64,000 nt of DNA, from positions 1 through 64,000 of the forward strand of contig NZ_RCWF01000014.1 of the NCBI RefSeq assembly GCF_003667345.1. The letters are read 5' to 3'. Positions 18,231 through 27,464 of the stretch are shown in pieces. A program made the position numbers and the translations under genes. Source of the stretch: Poseidonibacter antarcticus. Lineage in GTDB: Bacteria; Campylobacterota; Campylobacteria; Campylobacterales; Arcobacteraceae. The notes under the pieces are model-generated. The model was not told the DNA's origin and ran no database searches. It was given only the letters and a program-made list of their open reading frames with translations. Numbering within the stretch: position 1 is the first letter of the stretch; each line of letters opens with the position of its first letter.

Positions 18231-19823
18231 CTAATTAATTGGGGGATTAACCCATTTTTGAACAGTTACCATCATATGAGAATCTGCACTAAATATTTTA
18301 TTTCCATCTTTATATGTTGCAATAACTTTAATATTACCAGCATTATTTGTACTAAACTTTCTTTTTGGATTTGGTCCTGCGAATGAAGGAGTAAATCTTC
18401 CACTAAAGGCATCCATTTCACCTACAAATTTAACATCTTGATCTGCTGCTGCTCTTTGATCAAAAGGAGCAATACTCCATTTAGCATCTACTTTTCCAAT
18501 TGAGATATCATCATCTGTTCCAATTTTTCCATCAACTCCTGCTAAGTATCCAGTTGCTTCAAAAATTGCATGTTGTTTTGGCATAGCACCACCACCATCT
18601 CCAACTCTAGCTATTGCATAAGAAGGTAATACTTTTAAAGAATCAATTTTTTTATAAACAACTAATTTATCTTTAAAATTATTTGAACCAATATTTAAAG
18701 AGATTAGTTTAGAATCATATTTTGAACTAGCACTTACATCTAATACAATTTTATTTTTTGATTTTTCTAAAATCTTATTAAGCTTTAAACCAGTTGATAA
18801 TTTCACTGATTTATCTAAGTTATTACCAAAGATTGTAATAATTCCATTTGTCCCAGCTTTAATAGATTTTGGATATATTCCTAAAATATTAGTTTTACTA
18901 TTTGTACTTTTTACACCTTTAATACTTGCATATTCTTCAGAATGAAGAGTTTCAAACATACTTCCACTTAATTCATAAGTTTTTGGATTAACTGCAAATA
19001 CTTGGTTATATTTTTTTCCATCAATACTTAATGTAGATCTAAACTCATAACCGCTAAATACATTTGCAATTCCACTTGCTTTAAAATCTCTTCCATCAGT
19101 AAATTTACCATCAAATGATACTTTATACTTATCTATTGAATCTTTAGAAAGGGTCATTGTTCCATAAAAATCACCATCACCTAATTTATGTCCAAATAAA
19201 TTCCAAGTTCCTTCAAAATTTACTTTTTCTAAATTAAATTTTTTATCATTTCCATATTTTTTTGCTAACATTGGCGAAACTTCATTTATAGCAATATTAA
19301 ACCAATCTCTATCTCTTGCTAATGCTTCGTATTCTAAAGTTGGAAATTTTCCTAAATGAAAGTTAACAAGATTTTTCCATTCGTCAAGTGTTCTTCTTTG
19401 TAATCCAACTCTAGCACCACTGTGACATCTAGCACATGATTCTACAAACATTGTATTTTCAAAATCTTCTTGATAATTAGGTGTTTTTTCTAGGATATAT
19501 CTTAAGGGTTTAGTCTCTTCATAATTTAATCCTTGAATATCTGCTAAATACTTAACAACACTTTTTTCTTCTTCTTTTGTTAGAATCAGTCCATGATCCT
19601 TTTGCATTCTATCTACAGTCATAAACCAACCCTCAGGTGTTTTTCTTAAGTCAGAAATTCTGCTTAAACCCTCAGATGAATTAGATGTAGAGATATGACA
19701 TGCTACACATTTAGTATCAAGTATAGTTTTCCCATCAATTATGCTTGATGCATTTAAACTAACTGTTCCTAACAAAAGACCAATACTTACTTTTAGTATT
19801 GAATTTAAACTTTTAGTCTTCAA
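18231..19823 (-). CDS. qhpA: Quinohemoprotein amine dehydrogenase alpha subunit, dihaem (QhpA)
   Basis: From the chosen TTG start the product has 530 residues: a signal peptide (about 1-25), a dihaem cytochrome c domain with CVACH (39-43) and CARCH (130-134), and beta-rich domains to the C-terminus. It passes electrons from the quinone in QhpC to soluble or membrane cytochromes during oxidation of primary amines to aldehydes. I chose TTG 19823 because AAAAGGAG lies five bases upstream and it gives a clean signal peptide. An in-frame TTG at 19850 would add nine residues and has no ribosome site. It is first in the qhpADCBFEG operon. Confidence 0.93.
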   Translation of the reverse strand: MKTKSLNSILKVSIGLLLGTVSLNASSIIDGKTILDTKCVACHISTSNSSEGLSRISDLRKTPEGWFMTVDRMQKDHGLILTKEEEKSVVKYLADIQGLNYEETKPLRYILEKTPNYQEDFENTMFVESCARCHSGARVGLQRRTLDEWKNLVNFHLGKFPTLEYEALARDRDWFNIAINEVSPMLAKKYGNDKKFNLEKVNFEGTWNLFGHKLGDGDFYGTMTLSKDSIDKYKVSFDGKFTDGRDFKASGIANVFSGYEFRSTLSIDGKKYNQVFAVNPKTYELSGSMFETLHSEEYASIKGVKSTNSKTNILGIYPKSIKAGTNGIITIFGNNLDKSVKLSTGLKLNKILEKSKNKIVLDVSASSKYDSKLISLNIGSNNFKDKLVVYKKIDSLKVLPSYAIARVGDGGGAMPKQHAIFEATGYLAGVDGKIGTDDDISIGKVDAKWSIAPFDQRAAADQDVKFVGEMDAFSGRFTPSFAGPNPKRKFSTNNAGNIKVIATYKDGNKIFSADSHMMVTVQKWVNPPIN

Positions 19824-19867
19824 TTTTGCTCCTTTTAAACTTTCTACCAATATTAATTGATAGGAAA

Positions 19868-19873
19868 ATTATA
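19868..19873 (-). promoter_or_regulatory. Probable -10 box of the qhpADCBFEG operon
   Basis: TATAAT on the minus strand lies 44 bases before the TTG of qhpA. The -35 position (about 19891-19896) reads TATACA, which is weak, as expected for a promoter that needs an activator. Confidence 0.4.
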
Positions 19874-19897
19874 GAAGTTTAAAAAAATTATGTATAG

Positions 19898-19979
19898 AAA
19901 AAAAGCGACATTTCTGTATATAAATTATACATTTTAAAAGTTCATTTAATATTTTTCTTACATTATAAAAAAAACGACA
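19898..19979 (-). promoter_or_regulatory. Two direct repeats, possible AraC-type activator sites
   Basis: On the plus strand an A7-G-CGACA element (19898-19910) and an A8-CGACA element (19967-19979) are 69 bases apart, each followed by an AT-rich tail with TATA. The first abuts the -35 position of the qhpA promoter, which is the usual place for an AraC-family activator. The second lies between the two divergent promoters. The match is short and the area is AT-rich, so this is tentative. Confidence 0.35.
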
Positions 19980-20062
19980 GTTTTACATTATATTTTAAAT
20001 TTAATAGTATTCTCTGTTCCTTTTTTAAACATTTTAAATTTAGAAAATAGTTTTATAGAGGT

Positions 20063-20068
20063 TATACT
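20063..20068 (+). promoter_or_regulatory. Possible -10 box of the TorF-porin/AraC transcript
   Basis: TATACT lies 26 bases before the ATG at 20095, which has its own AAAGGG ribosome site. Confidence 0.4.
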
Positions 20069-20094
20069 GTTAATATCTTATTAAAGGGAAAAGA

Positions 20095-20769
20095 ATGATA
20101 AAAATAAAATCACTATTATTAAGTTCAATTATTGCCTGTGGAACTATTACAAATGTACAAGCAAGTAATATAGATGTTATTGCAAGTATATCTGGAACAT
20201 CTAACTATATATCAAGAGGGATGACACAATCAAATGATAAAGGTGCTGTTTTTGTAGAAGGAACAGTATTATATGGAGGATTTTTTGGTGGACTTTGGGC
20301 ATCAAATGTTGAATTTGAAGGTGCGGATGCTGATTCTGAGATAGATTTATACCTTGGTTATGCAACTGTATTAGGAAACTTAGAAACTTCTCTTTCTTAT
20401 ACTAGATTTTTATATCCTAATTCTAATGATATTCCTACTTTAGATGAAGTTGCTATAGAATTAGTTTATCCTATTGATAAATTATCTATTGGAGGTAAGT
20501 ATATATGGGGTGTTTATACTGAAAATGATGGTGAAAAGTATGATTATTATGAAGGATTTGCTTCATATGATTTTGATATATTAAAACTTAATTCTAGTGC
20601 TGGTTCAATGCAAGATACAGGAGATAACTTTACAATTGGAATTTCAAAAGATTTTGAAATATCAGATACTGCATTAAATTTAGATTTATCTTATACAAAG
20701 TTTTATGATGACAATACTTCTAGTAATGACCAAGAAAATGTTTATGCTACAATTACCTATGCATTTTAA
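20095..20769 (+). CDS. TorF-family putative outer-membrane porin
   Basis: The 224-residue product has a signal peptide (about 1-23, VQA-S) and the characteristic TorF opening SNYISRGMTQSNDKGAV, followed by alternating amphipathic strands and a terminal aromatic residue (YATITYAF) as in outer-membrane barrels. It is divergent from qhpA and only 14 bases before the AraC gene, so it is probably part of the amine-oxidation locus. A role in admitting amines to the periplasm is inference from position only. Confidence 0.8.
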   Translation: MIKIKSLLLSSIIACGTITNVQASNIDVIASISGTSNYISRGMTQSNDKGAVFVEGTVLYGGFFGGLWASNVEFEGADADSEIDLYLGYATVLGNLETSLSYTRFLYPNSNDIPTLDEVAIELVYPIDKLSIGGKYIWGVYTENDGEKYDYYEGFASYDFDILKLNSSAGSMQDTGDNFTIGISKDFEISDTALNLDLSYTKFYDDNTSSNDQENVYATITYAF

Positions 20770-20783
20770 TTAAGGAATTCTTT

Positions 20784-21623
20784 ATGTTTAATTCAAAGAT
20801 GTTTTTACCTGACTATAGATTAAATAATTGGATAAAAGTGTACTGGTTTTTAGAAGGAAGAGGAGTTGAAAATAGCTCTTCTTATAGACAAATACTACCA
20901 GATGGCTGTGCTACTATTGTCATAGTTTTAGATGGAGTAATGAACTTAAACCACTATAAAAATGGTAAAATAAAAAGAGGTATTCATATAGTCCCTCCTG
21001 TAATTAAACCTCATTATGACTTAATCAGTGATAATATTAATTTAATTGATATTCAACTAAATCCTAGTGTATTTTATAAACTTTTTAAAGTTCCCGTAAG
21101 TGAATTAGAGAATAAAATTTATTCATTTGATGATATTTCGCTAGATTTTGATAACTCTATTTTAGAGAAACTTTATAAGGTAAAGAATAATAAAACTAAG
21201 ATGAACTCTTTACTTAATACATATATGATTGATTTATTTAATAAATTAGATTTTAAAGAAGATGAAATAATTTTAAGTATTAATGAACTCTATAAATTTG
21301 GAGATTTAAACAAGTTTTTTGCTAATCATAATCTATCTGTAAGACAATTAGAAAGGAAAGTAAAAAGCTACTCAGGATTAACTCCAAAAAATTTAAGTAA
21401 ATTAGGAAGGTTTTATTCAATTTTAGAATATATGAAATTTAGACAATTTAATATAAAGTTTAGCCAATTATCACAAGAACATAATTTTTCTGATCAATCA
21501 CATTTTATAAGAGAGTTTAAATCATTTTCTAATGAAACACCATCAAGATTTATTAAAGATACAAATAATTATCCACAATTTAACGGATTATGTCATTTAA
21601 CTGAAATCATTCATCATAAATAA
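20784..21623 (+). CDS. AraC-family transcriptional regulator, probable QhpR counterpart
   Basis: The 279-residue protein has an N-terminal sensing domain (starting FLPDYRLNNWIKVYWFLEG, with RQILPDGCATIVI) and a C-terminal AraC DNA-binding domain: first helix-turn-helix around LSVRQLERKVKSYSGLTPK and second around FSQLSQEHNFSDQSHFIREFK. The Paracoccus qhp locus has an AraC-type regulator, QhpR, that activates the operon in response to amines. This gene is the obvious counterpart, though the N-terminal domain is not diagnostic. It forms a short operon with the TorF-type porin. Confidence 0.85.
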   Translation: MFNSKMFLPDYRLNNWIKVYWFLEGRGVENSSSYRQILPDGCATIVIVLDGVMNLNHYKNGKIKRGIHIVPPVIKPHYDLISDNINLIDIQLNPSVFYKLFKVPVSELENKIYSFDDISLDFDNSILEKLYKVKNNKTKMNSLLNTYMIDLFNKLDFKEDEIILSINELYKFGDLNKFFANHNLSVRQLERKVKSYSGLTPKNLSKLGRFYSILEYMKFRQFNIKFSQLSQEHNFSDQSHFIREFKSFSNETPSRFIKDTNNYPQFNGLCHLTEIIHHK

Positions 21624-21634
21624 GTTTTATTTTT

Positions 21635-24589
21635 TTACTCAATCATTGAATAATGTAATTCCAAACCATTAGAAGTAGCTACAAATCCATTTACATTTAT
21701 CGTTCCATCATGTACCATTTTGTGATGTTCTTTACATAAAGGTATTAAATTATATTTATGGTTTTGATTTATATGGCCTATAAATCCATCTTTATTTGCT
21801 GTATTTTGCTCTTTTATATGGTGTACATCATCACAAGCTTTTCCACAAATCACGCATGTTGAACTATAGACGTTTTTATTATATTTAGAAGTTTTACGTT
21901 GTGATAATCTTTCTACTGAATCATAATCATTTGTTAGTTTTTTTCTAATATCATTTGCTACAGATAAAAACTCTTTATCCATATGCAATGATTTTGCATA
22001 CTCTAATCCATACATAGAAGAACCACTTCCGAAAGCTAATTTTCTATCAAAAATTAATTTGTCATCTTCATTATTATACATTACTGATAAATGAAGTGCT
22101 ATTATATTTTTTAGTTTTTCAATCTCTTCTATTTCTGGTAACTGATGTAAATGCGTTGCAAATACAAAAATAGCTTCTAATTTTGAAAGCTTTAAAATAG
22201 AACTTGCAACTATTGATAATCCACTCATTGTTTCTGTACTATGAGATATTTCATCTCCTAGGATTAGTGATTTTTTTGTAGCTCTATTAAATATATTTTT
22301 TAATTCTAGCATTTCAACTGCAAAAGACGATAATCCTTTTGCGATATTATCAGCTCCACTTATTCTTGTATAAACTGCATCAAAAATAGAAAATCGCATT
22401 GATTTTGCAGGTACATAAAAACCTGCTTGTGCTAAAATCACTGCTATTCCAATTGCTTTCATTAAAGAGGATTTTCCTGATGAGTTAATTCCATATAATA
22501 AAACACCGTGCATTTTATTATTGTTTATATTTATAGGATTTGAGTTTTTAATAATTACATTATTTTTATACTCTTTAGATGCAAGACTAAGTTCGCCTAA
22601 AATAATATCATTTGGTACATAAATACCTTGCTCTTCATTTGATTCAATTATTGGATGTCTTAAATCAATAACTTCAATAAAGTTTTCATTATCTTTTGTT
22701 TTTACAATTTTTGGGCAAACATAATTATTCTTTTTCGCTGTTTTTATATTTGATACTGTTAAATCAACTTCTGCTATAAACTGGACTAATTCTTCTAAAA
22801 CAGATGCAAACTTTTTCTCAAATTCTGCTATTTTCTCTTGAAAAACTAGTTTATTTAATTCAATGATTTTTCTTAAATTATGTACATATTTATCTGAAAC
22901 CTCATCAGTTAATTTACAGAATACTTTTACTGAATTTGTTTGTACTTTTATATTAAAATCTTTAAATAATAATAGTTCATCATCAATTATAATATGTGAA
23001 TTAAGTAATTTTTCTTTTATTAGATTAAATCTATTTTTTGTTAGTGTTAAAAAAAATCCTTCTTTATCTAATCTATTAATTCCTACAAAATTAGAATCTT
23101 CACTAGCATTTAAAAAACTTAAAATATGTGTTCTTAAAAGCTCTAATTTTGAATATAAAACATCATTTTGAGTATTTAATTCATCTATTTTAGTATTTAT
23201 TCCACTATTTACCATATTTCCATCAACGTCTTTTAACATATATTTACCACAAATTGATAAGTCAAATGTTGAATCAATAGATTGTATAAATAGCTCTAGT
23301 TCACTACTTGAACAAGGTGGAGTAATAAACTTATAATTTTCCATAAAGCTTACAACTTCTTTTATACTAAGAAGTGAATCATATAAATAGTTTAATTCAA
23401 AAGGATGTAAACGATTTAGTTTAATTCTTCTTGTTAATCTTTCAATATCATAAATATTTGCTAACTCATTTTCAATTGGAAGATGATAATCATATAATTC
23501 TTTTGATAAAGCAAATCTTCTTAATAGCTCTTTTGGATCTTTTACAGGATGTGTTAATCTTTCTTTTAAAAGTCTTTTTCCCATTGCTGTTGAAGTATTG
23601 TTTATAAGTTTTATTAAACTTGGATTATGCGATGTTTCAATTATATTTAATTGCTCAATAGCATTATTTCCTAAATAAATATATTTACTAATATCTAATT
23701 TATTAGGAAGTGAGAGTTTTTGAATAATATTTGAGTCATGACCTATTACAAAATCTATTAATACACAAAGAGATTCTGTACTTAAAGGAACTCTTTCCAT
23801 ATCAAGATGTTCAATTGATGTTAATAGTGATTGAATATTAAATACATTTTTAAATAATTCATTTTGATAAGAAATTTTTGGTCTAAAAGAACCAATATGA
23901 AAAGTTTTTAAAGATAATTCTAAATAATCAATTACTTCTTTTTGATTTATATTTTTATCAGCAAAAGTAACTATAACTTCATTTGTTTTATGCATATTCA
24001 TATAATTAAATACTTCATCTAATGCAAAAAATTTATCTTCACTTGTTCCGTGAACTTCATTGTAATAACATTTTCCAGTTGTTACATCAATAGCAGAATA
24101 TCCAAGTAAATAAATACCTCTTATTTGATCTATCAAGATTGAAGTTATATTATTTTCATCTTGATTTAATACAAAATCAAAATTTGTGCCAGGACTTACA
24201 ACTGTATCTAAGTATCTTGATACATTTGGTGGAACACCTTTTTGTTTGATTAATACTACTGTATATTTTTGTTCAGCAATTATTCTAGCTAAGTGCTTTT
24301 CAAGTGATATTGCAGGAACTCCTGCCATTATAGGGTTAGTTTGAGAGTTTTCTAAAATAGTTTTATTTTTTCTAGTTAATTGAATATTTAATAATTCTGC
24401 AATTTCTTTTGCTTTTCCTATTTGTTCTTCATCATTATTAACTTCATATACTTCAAAAAAAGTACCTATTTCAATAAGAACAAGAGTATTTTTTCCATAC
24501 TTCTTTTCAAATAATCTTTGTAATTTGAAATATATAATTGTTAAAAGTGTTTTTTTATCACTTAATATTTCAGCTACTTCTTCTCTCAC
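21635..24589 (-). CDS. MutS7-type mismatch-binding ATPase fused to an HNH nuclease
   Basis: The 984-residue protein starts with a MutS mismatch-recognition domain (GTFFEVYE at 42-49, in place of the usual FYE segment). It continues through the connector, lever and clamp regions to an ATPase with Walker A YGINSSGKSSLMKA (near 700) and Walker B LILGDEISHS (near 778). A C-terminal HNH module (about 910-965) has CVICG, HHIKEQ, NLIPLCKEHHKMVHDG. This layout is that of MutS7, described from octocoral mitochondria, giant viruses and some Campylobacterota. It may couple mismatch binding to strand cutting without MutL. The start is GTG, one base after the upstream stop codon. Confidence 0.9.
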   Translation of the reverse strand: MREEVAEILSDKKTLLTIIYFKLQRLFEKKYGKNTLVLIEIGTFFEVYEVNNDEEQIGKAKEIAELLNIQLTRKNKTILENSQTNPIMAGVPAISLEKHLARIIAEQKYTVVLIKQKGVPPNVSRYLDTVVSPGTNFDFVLNQDENNITSILIDQIRGIYLLGYSAIDVTTGKCYYNEVHGTSEDKFFALDEVFNYMNMHKTNEVIVTFADKNINQKEVIDYLELSLKTFHIGSFRPKISYQNELFKNVFNIQSLLTSIEHLDMERVPLSTESLCVLIDFVIGHDSNIIQKLSLPNKLDISKYIYLGNNAIEQLNIIETSHNPSLIKLINNTSTAMGKRLLKERLTHPVKDPKELLRRFALSKELYDYHLPIENELANIYDIERLTRRIKLNRLHPFELNYLYDSLLSIKEVVSFMENYKFITPPCSSSELELFIQSIDSTFDLSICGKYMLKDVDGNMVNSGINTKIDELNTQNDVLYSKLELLRTHILSFLNASEDSNFVGINRLDKEGFFLTLTKNRFNLIKEKLLNSHIIIDDELLLFKDFNIKVQTNSVKVFCKLTDEVSDKYVHNLRKIIELNKLVFQEKIAEFEKKFASVLEELVQFIAEVDLTVSNIKTAKKNNYVCPKIVKTKDNENFIEVIDLRHPIIESNEEQGIYVPNDIILGELSLASKEYKNNVIIKNSNPININNNKMHGVLLYGINSSGKSSLMKAIGIAVILAQAGFYVPAKSMRFSIFDAVYTRISGADNIAKGLSSFAVEMLELKNIFNRATKKSLILGDEISHSTETMSGLSIVASSILKLSKLEAIFVFATHLHQLPEIEEIEKLKNIIALHLSVMYNNEDDKLIFDRKLAFGSGSSMYGLEYAKSLHMDKEFLSVANDIRKKLTNDYDSVERLSQRKTSKYNKNVYSSTCVICGKACDDVHHIKEQNTANKDGFIGHINQNHKYNLIPLCKEHHKMVHDGTINVNGFVATSNGLELHYSMIE

Positions 24590-24590
24590 T

Positions 24591-25010
24591 TTATTTTCTA
24601 ACTCCTGTCCATTTTCGTATTAGACTTCTTTGTTCTTTTGTTAAATCAGCTTCAGGATGAAGCCATATATAACTAGGCAATGGCATTACTGTATAAACTG
24701 TTCTATAAATAGCTTTTAATTCTTCTTGTTTTTCTTCTTGTGTATATGTTTCCCATATTGAAAAATTTAAAGCATCTCTTCCACTATTAACATGAGATGA
24801 AATAACCCATGAAGCAGGTGCAATTTGAGAATACCAAGGCCATTCTGCTTTATTTGAATGACAATCAAAACATGAACTTTCTAAAATCGAATAAACTTCC
24901 AAAGGTGCTTTTATCTCTTGATCTTTTATTATTGCTGTATCACTTTGCTCTACTCTTATAAACTGCATTACTAAAAATATTACAAAAAAAGTTAGGAGTG
25001 TTTTTTTCAT
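24591..25010 (-). CDS. Haem-binding domain protein, exported
   Basis: The 139-residue protein has an N-terminal signal or anchor (LLTFFVIFLVMQFI) and one c-type haem motif CFDCH (47-51). After it come NKAEWPWYSQIAPASWVISSH and TVMPLPSYIWLHPEADLT, typical of the single-haem haem-binding domain family of unknown redox role. It is the middle of a compact run, with the thioredoxin-like gene four bases upstream and the mutS-HNH start one base downstream. Function beyond haem binding is unknown. Confidence 0.8.
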   Translation of the reverse strand: MKKTLLTFFVIFLVMQFIRVEQSDTAIIKDQEIKAPLEVYSILESSCFDCHSNKAEWPWYSQIAPASWVISSHVNSGRDALNFSIWETYTQEEKQEELKAIYRTVYTVMPLPSYIWLHPEADLTKEQRSLIRKWTGVRK

Positions 25011-25014
25011 TTTT

Positions 25015-25344
25015 TTACTTTTCCATTAAATTATATGGTCTTTTTAATTCTTGAATAAAAAGTGGAACTGACATATTTCGTCCCTTTCTAAAAAACTCTT
25101 TTTTATCAAAAAATACCAATATTGTAGGTATAGAAAATACCGTAAAATGACTTGTGATTTCTTTATGTATATCTGTTTTCACTTCATAAGTTTCAAATAA
25201 AGGAAAATTCTTTTTTACTTCTTCTTCAATTTTTGGTTTAAGTACCTTACAAACAGGACAATTTTCACCTGAGAAATAAATTAATACTGGATTTCCTGTA
25301 TTAATATATTTAAGCGTTTGAGTTAGATTTTCTATTTGTTTCAT
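25015..25344 (-). CDS. Thioredoxin-family protein
   Basis: From ATG 25344 the product has 109 residues, a normal thioredoxin length. The redox motif is CPVC (C29, C32) in YFSGENCPVCK, and the cis-proline is in FSIPTILVFF. I chose this ATG because AAGGAAA lies about 10 bases upstream and family alignment begins there. Longer in-frame starts (25386, 25365) would only lengthen the overlap with the transporter gene. Even so it overlaps the DUF1538 gene by 35 bases. It lacks a signal peptide and should be cytoplasmic. Confidence 0.8.
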   Translation of the reverse strand: MKQIENLTQTLKYINTGNPVLIYFSGENCPVCKVLKPKIEEEVKKNFPLFETYEVKTDIHKEITSHFTVFSIPTILVFFDKKEFFRKGRNMSVPLFIQELKRPYNLMEK

Positions 25345-27331
25345 AGCTATTTTCCTTTTCTTCATCAAGACAAGTAATAGGCTCATCTTTTTTTAAATTT
25401 ACTTGATAAGATTGTTCTTTAAAAATATCTTCTTTTGACAAAGAGATACCTTTCATATGAGATAAAGGGAAAGCAAAAGCAATACCTTTTCCACTTGTAG
25501 TAATATGAAGAGAATGAATTACTGATTTTACAACATCATTTACTAAATACTTTGGAAGTAAAAAGAATAATAATGCTTCATTCGCTTCAAAAGATGTTCT
25601 ATAAAAATTAGCCATTTCATCAAGTCCAATACCATCTGCACTAAGAACAGTAACACCAGAAGCACCTGCTTTATGTGCAGCTTGAATTGCATCGAGTTTT
25701 TTATCAATAGGAACAATGACTACAACTGCTGAAAACTCTAATGATAAAGAGTGTCTTGTTGTTGAACCATCAATATTAATTGTTGCTAAATCCATATTTT
25801 CAGCATCAGCTAAATTATCATGAAGTAAATCTTCTTTTTCAATTTGGCTATCTGATTTAATACCAAATTTTTCAGTCAAAATACCATAAAGCATTACTGT
25901 AATCATTGGAAAAAGTGAAGCAAAAGCAATTAATCCAAACCCATCAATTAAAGGAGATCTGCCTTCAATATTAGTAGCTAATCCAATACCAAGTGCTGCA
26001 ACTAAAGGAACTGTAACTGTTGAAGTTGTAACTCCTCCTGAATCATAAGCAATTGGAATAATATATTTTGGAGCTATAAAAGTAAGAATAATCACAACAA
26101 AATATCCTACAATAATATAATAATGAATATGTCCACCATCTACAATTCTAAATGCTCCTAAAGCAATACCAATTGCAACACCAAGTGCTACAAATAATCT
26201 TAGAGCAAAATCATTAATTTTACCATCTGAAATATCTTTTGCTTTTTTCGCAATTGCCATAAGTGCTGGTTCTGCCATAGTAGTTGAAAACCCAATAGCA
26301 AATGCAAATGCATAAATCATTAATACAGAATTTGACTTAGTAAGTTGATATGCCATTGTCTCACCAAGTGAGAATAGCCCCATTTCAAGTCCTAGAATAA
26401 ATGCATATAAACCTAAAATCACTAAAGTAAAACCTAAAAATACAGTTTTTATATTATGTATTGGTTTTTTTAATACTGCATATTGAAAAAACAGAATAAT
26501 AGCTAAAATAGGAATAACATCTTTTACAACAGCTAAAATTCCAAAAATAAGAGATTTTAAAGTAATATCTGTTGGTGAAGAAACAATAGGATTTATTACA
26601 ATATTTGCAACAGTATGTGCATCAACTAGATTATAAACAGCTATTCCATAAATTTGTACAAAAATCATAGGTGTTAATGAAGCAAAAGCAATAAGTCCAA
26701 AACCGTCAATTACTGGATTTCTTCCTTTTATATTTGAGGCTAGTCCAATACCAAGTGCAGCAACTAAAGGAACTGTAACTGTTGAAGTAGTAACTCCACC
26801 TAAATCATATGATAATCCAATAATTTCAGGAGGTGCAAAAAATGTTATACTAACTACTATAATATATCCAGTAATAATATAATAATGAATAGGATGACCT
26901 TTAATAATCCTAAAAACACCTAATAAAATTGCGAATCCAACAGAACCTGCAACAACAAATCTAAGAATCGTAGCATCAATTCTACCACTTGATATAGAAG
27001 CTGCTTTATCAGCAATTACAGCAAGTGCAGGTTCTGCTATGGTTGTACCAAAACCAATCAGAAAGCCAAAAATTAGAATCCAAGTAATCCAGCCAGATTT
27101 TGCAAAATCTCTTGCTAATCCTTCTCCAATTGGAAATACACCAATTTCAAGACCTTGTAAAAATATTGCTAAACCAACACCAACAATACCCAAGCCTATA
27201 GCTGTATTTACCCATCCATCTGGAACTGTTTGTATAATTGCTAATTGAAAAAATAAGATAACTATTATAATTGGAAGTAAATCCCTAAAAGATTCTTTTA
27301 AAAGTTTTAAAAAGAAGTTAAACTGCATCAT
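25310..27331 (-). CDS. Duplicated DUF1538 membrane transporter with PII-like C-terminal domain
   Basis: The 673-residue protein holds two homologous membrane halves (about 1-240 and 260-490). Each carries GLEIGVFPIGE or GLEMGLFSLGE, FGTTIAEPAL or FSTTMAEPAL, and a near-identical GGVTTSTVTVPLVAALGIGL block followed by IDGFGLIAFASL. About 540-650 resembles a PII/ACT-like domain (VVVIVPIDKKLDAIQAAHKAGASG). DUF1538 proteins have been linked to cation/proton antiport in a halophile (UmpA/UmpB), where the two halves are separate proteins. Here they are one chain with a regulatory tail. The substrate is unknown. Confidence 0.82.
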   Translation of the reverse strand: MMQFNFFLKLLKESFRDLLPIIIVILFFQLAIIQTVPDGWVNTAIGLGIVGVGLAIFLQGLEIGVFPIGEGLARDFAKSGWITWILIFGFLIGFGTTIAEPALAVIADKAASISSGRIDATILRFVVAGSVGFAILLGVFRIIKGHPIHYYIITGYIIVVSITFFAPPEIIGLSYDLGGVTTSTVTVPLVAALGIGLASNIKGRNPVIDGFGLIAFASLTPMIFVQIYGIAVYNLVDAHTVANIVINPIVSSPTDITLKSLIFGILAVVKDVIPILAIILFFQYAVLKKPIHNIKTVFLGFTLVILGLYAFILGLEMGLFSLGETMAYQLTKSNSVLMIYAFAFAIGFSTTMAEPALMAIAKKAKDISDGKINDFALRLFVALGVAIGIALGAFRIVDGGHIHYYIIVGYFVVIILTFIAPKYIIPIAYDSGGVTTSTVTVPLVAALGIGLATNIEGRSPLIDGFGLIAFASLFPMITVMLYGILTEKFGIKSDSQIEKEDLLHDNLADAENMDLATINIDGSTTRHSLSLEFSAVVVIVPIDKKLDAIQAAHKAGASGVTVLSADGIGLDEMANFYRTSFEANEALLFFLLPKYLVNDVVKSVIHSLHITTSGKGIAFAFPLSHMKGISLSKEDIFKEQSYQVNLKKDEPITCLDEEKENSYETNRKSNSNA

Positions 27332-27434
27332 CTAATATCATATCCCTTATAATTACTCTAAATTATTTAATTTAGATAAATAGATATAGTATACAGTCTT
27401 TTTAATAAATTATTGATATGTATCAAGGCAGTTA

Positions 27435-27462
27435 ATATAAAGCAGATTTAACTGCTTTATAT
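27435..27462 (-). terminator. Hairpin after leuA
   Basis: An 11-base perfect stem ATATAAAGCAG/CTGCTTTATAT with a 6-base loop begins two bases after the leuA stop. No long T tract follows. Confidence 0.6.
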
Positions 27463-27464
27463 AA

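Noticed and set aside
19824-19850. An earlier TTG start for qhpA
   Set aside because: It has no ribosome site and puts nine residues before the signal peptide; the AAAAGGAG site serves TTG 19823.
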